The translations under genes and the position numbers were made by a program. A stretch of 64,000 nucleotides of DNA from Clusia tigrina (lineage: Eukaryota; Arthropoda; Insecta; Diptera; Clusiidae), in NCBI GenBank assembly GCA_920105625.2, contig CAKKTE020000496.1, positions 248,001 to 312,000 of the forward strand, in the 5' to 3' direction. Shown one piece after another: positions 24,001 to 36,270 of this stretch. Each line of letters begins with the position of its first letter. Positions within the stretch are counted from its first letter, which is position 1. A model generated the notes under the pieces. That model made no database searches. It was not told the origin of the DNA and worked only from the letters and a program-made list of their open reading frames with translations.

Positions 24001-26885
24001 AGCTTAAATTGACAAGAGGCTCGAGTACTTTATTGTTACAAAATTTCTAAGTCTTATGACGCTCCAGTAAAAAGTTACAAGCATTTGTAGTTTGCAAACT
24101 TTGATAGGTGTGGGACGTACCGTATAGAATTTAGGGCCATTTGAAGTTTTATCAGTGTTTGATTTGGGACTCAGGGGTAGCATAGCTTTGAGCGATAGCT
24201 TAAATTGACAAGAGGCTCGAGTACTTTATTGTTTCAAAATTTCAAGATTTTATGACCCTCCAGTAAAAAGTTACAAGCATTTGTATGTTGCAAACTTTGA
24301 TAGGTGTAGGACGTACCGTATAGAAGTTAGTGCCATTTGAAGTTTTATCAGTGTTTGATTTGGGACTCAAGGGTAGCATAGCTTTGATCGATAGCTTAAA
24401 TTGACAAGAGGCTCGAGTACTTTATTGTTACAAAATTAAAGGTTTTATGACGCTCCAGTAAAAAGTTATAAGCACTTGTATGTTGCAAACTTTGATAGGT
24501 GTAGGACGTACCGTATAGAAGTTTGGGCCATTTGAAGTTTTATCATTGTTTGACTTGGGACTCAAGGGTAGCATAGCTTTGAGCGATAGCTTAAATTGAC
24601 AAGAGACCCGAGTACTTCATTGTTACAAAATTTCAAGGTTTTATGACGCTAAAGTAAAAAGTTACAAGCATTTGTATGTTGAAAACTTTGATAGGTGTAG
24701 GACGTACCGTATAGAAGTTAGGGCCATTTGAAGTTTTATCAGTGTTTGATTTGGGACTCAAGGGTAGCATAGCTTTTAGCGATAGCTTAAATTGACAAGA
24801 GGCTCGAGTACTTTATTGTTACAAAATTTCAAGGTCTTATGATGCTCCAGTAAAAAGTTGCAAGCATTTGTATGTTGCAAACTTTGATAGGTGTAGGACG
24901 TACCGTATAGAAGTTAGGGCCATTTGAAGTTTTATCAGTGTTTGATTTGGGGCTCAAAGGTAGCATATCTTTGAGCGATAGCTTAAATTGACAAGGGGCT
25001 CGAGTACTTTATTGTTACAAAATTTCAAGGTTTTATAACGCTCCAGTAAAAAGTTACAAGCATTTGTATGTTGCAAACTTTGATAGGTGTAGGACGTACC
25101 GTAAGAAGTTAGGGCCACTTGAAGTTTTCTGTATTTGATTCGGGTCTCAAGGGTAGCATAGCTTTGAGCGATAGCTTAAATTGACAAGAGGCTCGAGTAG
25201 TTTATAGTTACAAAGATTCAAGGTTTTATGACGCTCCAGTAAAAAGTTAGAAGCATTTGTATGTTGCAAACTTTGATAGGTGTAGGACATACCGTATAGA
25301 AGTTAGGGCCATTTGAAGTTTTATCAGTGTTTGATTTGGGACTCAATGGTTGCATAGCTTTAAGCGATAGCTTAAATTGACAAGAGGATCGAGTACTTTA
25401 TTGTTACAAAATTTCAAGGTTTTATGACGCTCCAGTAAAAAGTTACAAGCATTTGTATGTTGCAAACTTTGATAGGTGTAGGACGTACCGTATAGAAGCT
25501 AGGGCCATTTGAAGATTTATCAGTGTTTGATTTGGGACTCAAGGGTAGCATAGCTTTGAGCGATAGTTTAAATTGACAAAAGGCTCAAGCACTTTATTGT
25601 TACAAAATTTCAAGGTTTTATAACGCTCCAGTAAAAAGTTACAAGCATTTGTATGTTGCTAACTTTGATAGGTGTAGGACATACCGTATAGAAGTTAGGG
25701 CCATTTGAAGTTTTATCAGTGTTTGATTTGGGACTCAATGGTAGCATAGCTTTAAGCGATAGCTTAAATTGACAAGAGGCTCGAGTACTTTATTGTTACA
25801 AAATTTCAAGGTTTTATGACGCTCCAGTAAAAAGTTACAAGCATTTGTATGTTGCAAACTTTGATAGGTGTAGGACGTACCGTATATAAGCTAGGACCAT
25901 TCGAAGATTTATCAGTGTTTGATTTGGGACTCAATGGTAGCATAGCTCTGAGCGATAGTTTACATTGACAAGAGGCTCAAACACTTTATTGTTACAAAAT
26001 TTCAAGGTCTTATGATGCTCCAGTAAAAAGTTACAAGCATTTGTATGTTGCAAACTTTGATAGGTCTAGGACGTACCGTATAGAAGTTAGGGCCATTTGA
26101 AGTTTTATCAGTGTTTGATTTGGGACTCAAGGGTAGCATAGTTTTGAGCGATAGCTTAAATTGACAAAAGGCTCGAGTACTTTATTGTTACAAAATTTCA
26201 AGATTTTATGACGCTCCAGTAAAAAGTGACAAGCATTTGTATGTTGCAAACTTTGATAGGTGTAGTACGTACCGTATAGAAGTTAGGGCCATTTGAACTT
26301 TTATCAGTGTTTAATTTGGGACTCAAAGGTAGCATATCTTTGAGCGATAGCTTAAATTGACAAGAGGCTCGCGGACTTTATTGTTACAAAATTTCAAGGT
26401 TTTATAACGCTCCAGTAAAAAGTGACAAGCATTTGTATGTTGCAAACTTTGATAGGTGTAGGACGTACCGTATAGAAGCTAGGGCCATTTGAAGCTTTAT
26501 CAGTGTTTGATTTGGGACTCAAGGGTAGCATAGCTTTGAGCGATAGTTTAAATTGACAAGAGGCTCAAGCACTTTATTGTTACAAAATTTCAAGGTTTTA
26601 TGACGCTCCAGTAAAAAGTTACAAGCATTTGTATGTTGCAAACTTTGATAGGTGTAGGACGTACCGTATAGAAGTTAGGACCATTTGAAATTTTATCAGT
26701 GTTTGGTTTGGGACTCAAGGGTAGCATAGCTTTGAGCGATAGCTTAAATTGACAAGTGGCTCGAGTACTTTATTGTTACAAAATTTCAAGGTTTTATGAT
26801 GCTCCAGTAAAAAGTTACAAGCATTTGTTTGTTACAAACTTTGAGAGGTGTAGGACGTACCGTATAGAAGTTAGGGCCATTTGAA
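20840..26885 (+). repeat. 18-monomer higher-order repeat, 3,524 bp, about 1.7 copies
   Basis: The gttgcaag monomer at 21,326 recurs at 24,850, and tctaggacg at 22,541 recurs at 26,065; both give 3,524 bp. Eighteen monomers would be 3,528; the four missing bases are in gtaagaag (one), ttttctgtg (two) and aaattaaagg (one). The monomer content resembles the 16-mer at 340-5,920. The match ends near 23,365 versus 26,888: the first copy continues with gacttgggactcaatgg, the second with gactaaattgt. Near 24,330-24,360 two monomers present at 20,400-20,820 are missing, which shortens the local spacing from 3,915 to 3,524. Confidence 0.85.
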
Positions 26886-27630
26886 GTTTTATCAGTGTTT
26901 GATTTGGGACTAAATTGTAGCATAGCTTTGAGCGATAGCTTAAATTGACAAGAGGCTCGAGTACTTTATTGTTACAAAATTTCTAAGTCTTATGACGCTC
27001 CAGTAAAAAGTTACAAGCATTTGTAGTTTGCAAACTTTGATAGGTGTGGGACGTACCGTATAGAAGTTAGGGCCATTTGAAGTTTTATCAGTGTTTGATT
27101 GGGGACTCAGGGGTAGCATAGCTTTGAGCGATAGCTTAAATTGACAAGAGGCTCGAGTACTTTATTGTTACAAAATTTCAAGGTTTTATGACGCTCCGGT
27201 AAAAAGTTACAAGCATTTGTATGTTGCAAACTTTGATAGGTGTAGGACGTACCGTATAGAAGTTAGGGCCATTTGAAGTTTTCTCAGTGTTTGATTCGCG
27301 ACGCAAGGGTAGCATAGCTTTGAGCGATAGCTTAAATTGACAAGCGGCTCGAGGACTTTATTGTTACAAAATTTCAAGGTTTTATAACGCTCCAGTAAAA
27401 AGTTACAAGCATTTGTATGTTGCTAACTTTGATAGGTGTAGGACATACCGTATAGAAGTTAGGGCCATTTGAAGTTTTATGAGTGTTTGATTTGGGACTC
27501 AATGGTAGCATAGCTTTAAGCGATAGCTTAAATTGACAAGAGGCTCGAGTACTTTATTGTTACAAAATTTCAAGGTTTTATGACGCTCCAGTAAAAAGTT
27601 ACAAGCATTTGTATGTTGCAAACTTTGATA
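24360..27630 (+). repeat. Segment shared with 3,620-6,890 at a fixed offset of 20,740 bp
   Basis: Three anchors give the same offset: gctttgatcg (3,641 and 24,381), the gttgcaag monomer (4,110 and 24,850) and gtttgttacaaac (6,087 and 26,827). Between them about 3.27 kb runs in the same monomer order with no net length change, including gattggggactc and gattcgcgacgc to the right. The match ends near 6,890 versus 27,640, where the left copy has gttaggccc and the right has tatataagc. Blocks of this array have therefore been copied over more than 20 kb, past differently organised units. Confidence 0.8.
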
Positions 27631-30600
27631 GGTGTAGGACGTACCGTATATAAGCTAGGACCATTCGAAGATTTATCAGTGTTTGATTTGGGACTCAAGG
27701 GTAGCATAGCTCTGAGCGATAGTTTACATTGACAAGAGGCTCAAGCACTTTATTGTTACAAAATTTCAAGGTCTTATGATGCTCCAGTAAAAAGTTACAA
27801 GCATTTGTATGTTGCAAACTTTGATAGGTGTAGGACGTACCGTATAGAAGTTAGGGCCATTTAAAGTTTTATCAGTGTTTGATTTGGGACTGAAGGGTAG
27901 CATAGTTTTGAGCGATAGCTTAAATTGACAAGAGGCTCGAGTACTTTATTGTTACAAAATTTCTAATTCTTATGACGCTCCAGTAAAAAGTTACAAGCAT
28001 TTGTATGTTGCAAACTTTGATAGGTGTAGGACATACCGTATAGAAGTTAGGGCCATTTGAAGTTTTATCAGTGTTTGATTTGGGACTCAATGGTTGCATA
28101 GCTTTAAGCGATAGCTTAAATTGACAAGAGGCTCGAGTACTTTATTGTTACAAAATTTCAAGGTTTTATGACGCTCCAGTAAAAAGTTACAAGCATTTGT
28201 ATGTTGCAAACTTTGATAGGTGTAGGACGTACCGTATAGAAGCTAGGGCCATTTGAAGATTTATCAGTGTTTGATTTGGGACTCAAGGGTAGCATAGCTT
28301 TGAGCGATAGTTTAAATTGACAAGAGGCTCAAGCACTTTATTGTTACAAAATTTCAAGGTTTTATGACGCTCCAGTAAATAGTTACAAGCATTTGTATGT
28401 TGCAAACTTTGACAGGTGTAGGACGTACCGTATAGAAGTTAGGGCCATTTGAAATTTTATCAGTGTTTGATTTGGGACTCAAGGGTAGCAAAGCTTTGAG
28501 CGATAGCTTAAATTGACAAGTGACTCGAGTACTTTATTGTTACAAAATTTCAAGGTTTTATGATGCTCCAGTAAAAAGTTACAAGCATTTGTTAGTTACA
28601 AACTATGATAGGTGTAGGACGTACCGTATAGAAGTTAGGGCCATTTGAAGTTTTATCAGTGTTTGAATTGGGACTAAATTGTAGCATAGCTTTGAGCGAT
28701 AGCTTAAATTGACAAGAGGCTCGAGTACTTTATTGTTACAAAATTTCTAAGTCTTATGACGCTCCAGTAAAAAGTTACAAGCATTTGTAGTTTGCAAACT
28801 TTGATAGGTGTGGGACGTACCGTATAGAAGTTAGGGCCATTTGAAGTTTTATCAGTGTTTGATTTGGGACTCAGGGATAGCATAGCTTTGAGCGATAGCT
28901 TAAATTGACAAGAGGCTCGAGTACTTTATTGTTACAAAATTTCAAGGTTTTATGACGCTCCGGTAAAAAGTTACAAGCATTTGTATGTTGCAAACTTTGA
29001 TAGGTGTAGGACGTACCGTATAGAAGTTAGGGCCATTTGAAGTTTTCTCAGTGTTTGATTCGCGACTCAAGGGTAGCATAGCTTTGAGCGATAGCTTAAA
29101 TTGACAAGAGGCTCGAGGACTTTATTGTTACAAAATTTCAAGGTTTTATAACGCTCCAGTAAAAAGTTACAAGCATTTGTATGTTGCTAACTTTGATAGG
29201 TGTAGGACATACCGTATAGAAGTTAGGGCCATTTGAAGTTTTATCAGTGTTTGATTTGGGACTCAATGGTTGCATAGCTTTAAGCGATAGCTTAAATTGA
29301 CAAGAGGCTCGAGTACTTTATTGTTACAAAATTTCAAGGTTTTATGACGCTCCAGTAAAAAGTTACAAGCATTTGTATGTTGCAAACTTTGATAGGTGTA
29401 GGACGTACCGTATAGAAGCTAGGGTCATTTGAAGATTTATCAGTGTTTGATTTGGGACTCAAGGGTAGCATAGCTTTGAGCGATAGTTTAAATTGACAAA
29501 AGGCTCAAGCACTTTATTGTTACAAAATTTCAAGGTTTTATAACGCTCCAGTAAAAAGTTACAAGCATTTGTATGTTGCTAACTTTGATAGGTGTAGGAC
29601 ATACCGTATAGAAGTTAGGGCCATTCGAAGTTTTATCAGTGTTTGATTTGGGACTCAATGGTAGCATAGCTTTAAGCGATAGCTTAAATTGACAAGAGGC
29701 TCGAGTACTTTATTGTTACAAAATTTCAAGGTTTTATGACGCTCCAGTAAAAAGTTACAAGCATTTGTATGTTGCAAACTTTGATAGGTGTAGGACGTAC
29801 CGTATATAAGCTAGGACCATTCGAAGATTTATCAGTGTTTGATTTGGGACTCAAGGGTAGCATAGCTCTGAGCGATAGTTTACATTGACAAGAGGCTCAA
29901 GCACTTTATTGTTACAAAATTTCAAGGTCTTATGATGCTCCAGTAAAAAGTTACAAGCATTTGTATGTTGCAAACTTTGATAGGTCTAGGACGTACCGTA
30001 TAGAAGTTAGGGCCATTTGAAGTTTTATCAGTGTTTGATTTGGGACTCAAGGGTAGCATAGTTTTGAGCGATAGCTTAAATTGACAAGAGGCTCGAGTAC
30101 TTTATTGTTACAAAATTTCAAGGTTTTATGACGCTCCAGTAAAAAGTGACAAGCATTTGTATGTTGCAAACTTTGATAGGTGTAGTACGTACCGTATAGA
30201 AGTTAGGGCCATTTGAAGTTTTATCAGTGTTTGATTTGGGACTCAAAGGTAGCATATCTTTGAGCGATAGCTTAAATTGACAAGAGGCTCGAGGACTTTA
30301 TTGTTACAAAATTTGAAGGTTTTATAACGCTCCAGTAAAAAGTGACAAGCATTTGTATGTTGCAAACTTTGATAGGTGTAGGACGTACCGTATAGAAGCT
30401 AGGGCCATTTGAAGCTTTATCAGTGTTTGATTTGGGACTCAAGGGTAGCATAGCTTTGAGCGATAGTTTAAATTGACAAGAGGCTCAAGCACTTTATTGT
30501 TTCAAAATTTCAAGGTTTTATGACGCTCCAGTAAAAAGTTACAAGCATTTGTATGTTGCAAACTTTGATAGGTGTAGGACGTACCGTATAGAAGTTAGGA

Positions 30601-30890
30601 CCATTTGAAATTTTATCAGTGCTTGATTTGGGACTCAAGGGTAGCATAGCTTTGAGCGATAGCTTAAATTGACAAGTGGCTCGAGTACTTTATTGTTACA
30701 AAATTTCAAGGTTTTATGATGCTCCAGTAAAAAGTTACAAGCATTTGTTTGTTACAAACTTTGAGAGGTGTAGGACGTACCGTATAGAAGTTAGGGCCAT
30801 TTGAAGTTTTATCAGTGTTTGATTTGGGACTAAATTGTAGCATAGCTTTGAGCGATAGCTTAAATTGACAAGAGGCTCGAGTACTTTATT
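25285..30890 (+). repeat. 20-monomer offset repeat, 3,920 bp, partial copies
   Basis: The tatagaagct variant at 25,491 and tctaggacg at 26,065 recur at 29,411 and 29,985. Both give 3,920 bp, exactly twenty monomers. The matching tract runs about 25,285-26,970 against 29,205-30,890. It therefore covers only some nine monomers at each end, with a mosaic between. Differences seen include agggtcatt near 29,424 and gtgcttgat near 30,620. To the left the first copy has gttagaag where the second has gttgctaac. Confidence 0.78.
26970..29205 (+). repeat. Mosaic stretch of about eleven monomers
   Basis: This stretch joins pieces seen elsewhere. The left part (to about 27,630) continues the 20,740 bp match. 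Near 27,963 is the first ctaattctta variant, a marker of the later domains. The monomers from about 28,000 include single changes not seen elsewhere: gtaaatagtt (near 28,375), gacaggtg (28,411), gcaaagc (28,489), gtgactcg (28,520) and gttagttac with aactatg (28,590). From gtttgaattg at 28,661 the order matches 34,149, an offset of 5,488 bp or exactly 28 monomers, through gactcagggatagc and gattcgcgactc. Confidence 0.72.
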
Positions 30891-30999
30891 GTTACAAAAT
30901 TTCAAGGTTTTATGACGCTCCGGTAAAAAGTTACAAGCATTTGTATGTTGCAAACTTTGATAGGTGTAGGACGTACCGTATAGAAGTTAGGGCCATTTG

Positions 31000-33900
31000 A
31001 AGTTTTCTCAGTGTTTGATTCGCGACTCAAGGGTAGCATAGCTTTGAGCGATAGCTTCAATTGAAAAGAGGCTCGAGTACTTTATTGTTACAAAATTTCA
31101 AGGTTTGATGACGCTCCAGTAAAAAGTTAGAAGCATTTGTATGTTGCAAACTTTGATAGGTGTAGGACATACCGTATAGTAGTTAGGGCCATTTGAAGTT
31201 TTATCAGTGTTTGATTTGGGACTCAATGGTAGCATAGCTTTAAGCGATAGCTTAAATTGACAAGAGGCTCGAGTACTTTATTGTTACAAAATTTCAAGGT
31301 TTTATGACGCTCCAGTAAAAAGTTACAAGCATTTGTATGTTGCAAACTTTGATAGGTGTAGGACGTACCGTATATAAGCTAGGGCCATTCGAAGATTTAT
31401 CAGTGTTTGATTTGGGACTCAAGGGTAGCATAGCTCTGAGCGATAGTTTACATTGACAAGAGGCTCAAGCCCTTTATTGTTACAAAATTTCAAGGTCTTA
31501 TGATGCTCCAGTAAAAAGTTACAAGCATTTGTATGTTGCAAACTTTGATAGGTGTAGGACGTACCGTATAGAAGTTAGGGCCATTTGAAGTTTTATCAGT
31601 GTTTGATTTGGGACTCAAGGGTAGCATAGTTTTGAGCGATAGCTTAAATTGACAAGAGGCTCGAGTACTTTATTGTTACAAAATTTCTAATTCTTATGAC
31701 GCTCCAGTAAAAAGTTACAAGCATTTGTATGTTGCAAACTTTGATAGGTGTAGGACATAACGTATATAAGTTAGGGCCATTTGAAGTTTTATCAGTGTTT
31801 GATTTGGGACTCATGGGTAGCATAGCTTTGAGCGATAGCTTAAATTGACAAGAGGCTCGAAAACTTTATTGTTACAAAATTTCAAGATTTTATGACGCTC
31901 CAGTAAAAAGTGACAAGCATTTGTATGTTACAAACTTTGATAGGTGTAGTGCGTACCGTATAGAAGTTAGGGCCATTTGAAGTTTTATCAGTGTTTGATT
32001 TGGGACTCAAAGGTGGCATATCTTTGAGCGATAGCTTAAATTGACAAGAGGCTCGAGGACTTTATTGTTACAAAATTTCAAGGTTTTATAACGCTCCAGT
32101 AAAAAGTTACAAGCATTTGTATTTTGCAAACATTGATAGGTGTAGGACGTACCGTACAGAAGTTAGGGCCATTTGAAGTTTTCTCAGTGTTTGATTCGGG
32201 ACTCAAGGGTAGCATAGCTTTGAGCGATAGCTTAAATTGACAAGAGGCTCGAGTACTTTATTGTTACAAAATTTCAAGGTTTTATGACGCTCCAGTAAAA
32301 AGTTAGAAGCATTTGTATGTTGCAAACTTTGATAGGTGTAGGACATACCGTATAGAAGTTAGGGCCATTTGAAGTTTTATCAGTGTTTGATTTGGGACTC
32401 AATGGTTGCATAGCTTTAAGCGATAGCTTAAATTGACAAGAGGCTCGAGTACTTTATTGTCACAAAATTTCAAGGTTTTATGACGCTCCAGTAAAAAGTT
32501 ACAAGCATTTGTATGTTGCAAACTTTGATAGGTGTAGGACGTACCGTATAGAAGCTAGGGCCATTTGAAGATTTATCAGTGTTTGATTTGGGACTCAAGG
32601 GTAGCATAGCTTTGAGCGATAGTTTAAATTGACAAGAGGCTCAAGCACTTTATTGTTACAAAATTTCAAGGTTTTATGACGCTCCAGTAAAAAGTTACAA
32701 GCATTTGTATGTTGCAAACTTTGATAGGTGTAGGACGTACCGTATAGAAGTTAGGGCCATTTGAAATTTTATCAGTGTTTGATTTGGGACTCAAGGGTAG
32801 CATAGCTTTGAGCGATAGCTTAAATTGACAAGTGGCTCGAGTACTTTATTGTTACAAAATTTCAAGGTTTTATGATGCTCCAGTAAAAAGTTACAAGCAT
32901 TTGTTTGTTACAAACTTTGATAGGTGTAGGACGTACCGTATAGAAGTTAGGGCCATTTGAAGTTTTATCAGTGTTTGATTTGGGACTAAATTGTAGCATA
33001 GCTTTGAGCGATAGCTTAAATTGACAAGAGGCTCGAGTACTTTATTGTTACAAAATTTCTAAGTCTTATGACTCTCCAGTAAAAAGTTACAAGCATTTGT
33101 AGTTTGCAAACTTTGATAGGTGTGGGACGTACCGTATAGAAGTTAGGGCCATTTGTAGTTTTATCAGTGTTTGATTTGGGACTCAGGGGTAGCATAGCTT
33201 TGAGCGATAGCTTAAATTGACAAGAGGCTCGAGTACTTTATTGTTACAAAATTTCAAGGTTTTATGACGCTCCGGCAAAAAGTTACAAGCATTTGTATGT
33301 TGCAAACTTTGATAGGTGTAGGACGTACCGTATAGAAGTTAGGGCCATTTGAAGTTTTCTCAGTGTTTGATTCGCGACTCAAGGGTAGCATAGCTTTGAG
33401 CGATAGCTTAAATTAACAAGAGGCTCGAGGACTTTATTGTTACAAAATTTCAAGGTTTTATAACGCTCCAGTAAAAAGTTACAAGCATTTGTATGTTGCT
33501 AACTTTGATAGGTGTAGGACGTACCGTACAGAAGTTAGGGCCATTTGAAGTTTTCTCAGTGTTTGATTCGGGACTCAAGGGTAGCATAGCTTTGAGCGAT
33601 AGCTTAAATTGAAAAGAGGCTCGAGTACTTTATTGTTACAAAATTTTACGGTTTGATGACGCTCCAGTAAAAAGTTAGAAGCATTTGTATGTTGCAAACT
33701 TTGATAGGTGTAGGACATACCGTATAGAAGTTAGGGCCATTTGAAGTTTTATCAGTGTTTGATTTGGGACTCAATGGTAGCATAGCTTTAAGCGATAGCT
33801 TAAATTGACAAGAGGCTCGAGTACTTTATTGTTACAAAATTTCAAGGTTTTATGACGCTCCAGTAAAAAGTTACAAGCATTTGTATGTTGCAAACTTTGA

Positions 33901-36270
33901 TAGGTGTAGGACGTACCGTATATAAGCTAGGGCCATTCGAAGATTTATCAGTGTTTGATTTGGGACTCAAGGGTAGCATAGCTCTGAGCGATAGTTTACA
34001 TTGACAAGAGGCTCAAGCACTTTATTGTTACAAAATTTCAAGGTCTTATGATGCTCCAGTAAAAAGTTACAAGCATTTGTATGTTGCAAACTTTGATAGG
34101 TGTAGGACGTACCGTATAGAAGTTAGGGCCATTTGAAGTTTTATCAGTGTTTGAATTGGGACTAAATTGTAGCATAGCTTTGAGCGATAGCTTAAATTGA
34201 CAAGAGGCTCGAGTACTTTATTGTTACAAAATTTCTAAGTCTTATGACGCTCCAGTAAAAAGTTACAAGCATTTGTAGTTTGCAAACTTTGATAGGTGTG
34301 GGACGTACCGTATAGAAGTTAGGGCCATTTGAAGTTTTATCAGTGTTTGATTTGGGACTCAGGGATAGCATAGCTTTGAGCGATAGCTTAAATTGACAAG
34401 AGGCTCGAGTACTTTATTGTTACAAAATTTCAAGGTTTTATGACGCTCCGGTAAAAAGTTACAAGCATTTGTATGTTGCAAACTTTGATAGGTGTAGGAC
34501 GTACCGTATAGAAGTTAGGGCCATTTGAAGTTTTCTCAGTGTTTGATTCGCGACTCAAGGGTAGCATAGCTTTGAGCGATAGCTTAAATTGACAAGAGGC
34601 TCGAGGACTTTATTGTTACAAAATTTCAAGGTTTTATAACGCTCCAGTAAAAAGTTACAAGCATTTGTATGTTGCTAACTTTGATAGGTGTAGGACGTAC
34701 CGTACAGAAGTTAGGGCCATTTGAAGTTTTCTCAGTGTTTGATTCGCGACTCAAGGGTAGCATAGCTTTGAGCGATAGCTTCAATTGAAAAGAGGCTCGA
34801 GTACTTTATTGTTACAAAATTTCAAGGTTTGATGACGCTCCAGTAAAAAGTTAGAAGCATTTGTATGTTGCAAACTTTGATAGGTGTAGGACATACCGTA
34901 TAGTAGTTAGGGCCATTTGAAGTTTTATCAGTGTTTGATTTGGGACTCAATGGTAGCATAGCTTTAAGCGATAGCTTAAATTGACAAGAGGCTCGAGTAC
35001 TTTATTGTTACAAAATTTCAAGGTTTTATGACGCTCCAGTAAAAAGTTACAAGCATTTGTATGTTGCAAACTTTGATAGGTGTAGGACGTACCGTATATA
35101 AGCTAGGGCCATTCGAAGATTTATCAGTGTTTGATTTGGGACTCAAGGGTAGCATAGCTCTGAGCGATAGTTTACATTGACAAGAGGCTCAAGCCCTTTA
35201 TTGTTACAAAATTTCAAGGTCTTATGATGCTCCAGTAAAAAGTTACAAGCATTTGTATGTTGCAAACTTTGATAGGTGTAGGACGTACCGTATAGAAGTT
35301 AGGGCCATTTGAAGTTTTATCAGTGTTTGATTTGGGACTCAAGGGTAGCATAGTTTTGAGCGATAGCTTAAATTGACAAGAGGCTCGAGTACTTTATTGT
35401 TACAAAATTTCTAATTCTTATGACGCTCCAGTAAAAAGTTACAAGCATTTGTATGTTGCAAACTTTGATAGGTGTAGGACATAACGTATATAAGTTAGGG
35501 CCATTTGAAGTTTTATCAGTGTTTGATTTGGGACTCATGGGTAGCATAGCTTTGAGCGATAGCTTAAATTGACAAGAGGCTCGAATACTTTATTGTTACA
35601 AAATTTCAAGATTTTATGACGCTCCAGTAAAAAGTGACAAGCATTTGTATGTTACAAACTTTGATAGGTGTAGTGCGTACCGTATAGAAGTTAGGGCCAT
35701 TTGAAGTTTTATCAGTGTTTGATTTGGGACTCAAAGGTGGCATATCTTTGAGCGATAGCTTAAATTGACAAGAGGCTCGAGGACTTTATTGTTACAAAAT
35801 TTCAAGGTTTTATAACGCTCCAGTAAAAAGTTACAAGCATTTGTATTTTGCAAACATTGATAGGTGTAGGACGTACCGTACAGAAGTTAGGGCCATTTCA
35901 AGTTTTCTCAGTGTTTGATTCGGGACTCAAGGGTAGCATAGCTTTGAGCGATAGCTTAAATTGACAAGAGGCTCGAGTACTTTATTGTTACAAAATTTCA
36001 AGGTTTTATGACGCTCCAGTAAAAAGTTAGAAGCATTTGTATGTTGCAAACTTTGATAGGTGTAGGACATACCGTATAGAAGTTAGGGCCATTTGAAGTT
36101 TTATCAGTGTTTGATTTGGGACTCAATGGTTGCATAGCTTTAAGCGATAGCTTAAATTGACAAGAGGCTCGAGTACTTTATTGTTACAAAATTTCAAGGT
36201 TTTATGACGCTCCAGTAAAAAGTTACAAGCATTTGTATGTTGCAAACTTTGATAGGTGTAGGACGTACCC
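31000..36270 (+). repeat. 19-monomer higher-order repeat, 3,724 bp, about 1.4 copies
   Basis: The gtttgatgac marker (gatg at 31,107 and 34,831) and ctaattctta (31,687 and 35,411) both recur after 3,724 bp, exactly nineteen monomers with no indel. Further shared rarities are gcttcaattgaaaag, gtatagtagtt, gctcaagccc, gacataacg, gactcatggg, gtagtgcg, aggtggcat and tattttgcaaacattg. Differences seen are cgaaaactt near 31,859 against cgaatactt near 35,583, and catttcaag near 35,896. The match starts near 31,000 and ends near 32,545 versus 36,269, where the second copy has gtaccctatag and then a hybrid tract. Confidence 0.88.

Noticed and set aside
30735..30953. Open frame of 72 codons on the - strand
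   Set aside because: It runs across the hybrid monomer junction described in the findings, with a TTG start. It is identical in protein to the one at 36,419-36,637 only because both lie in homologous hybrid monomers.
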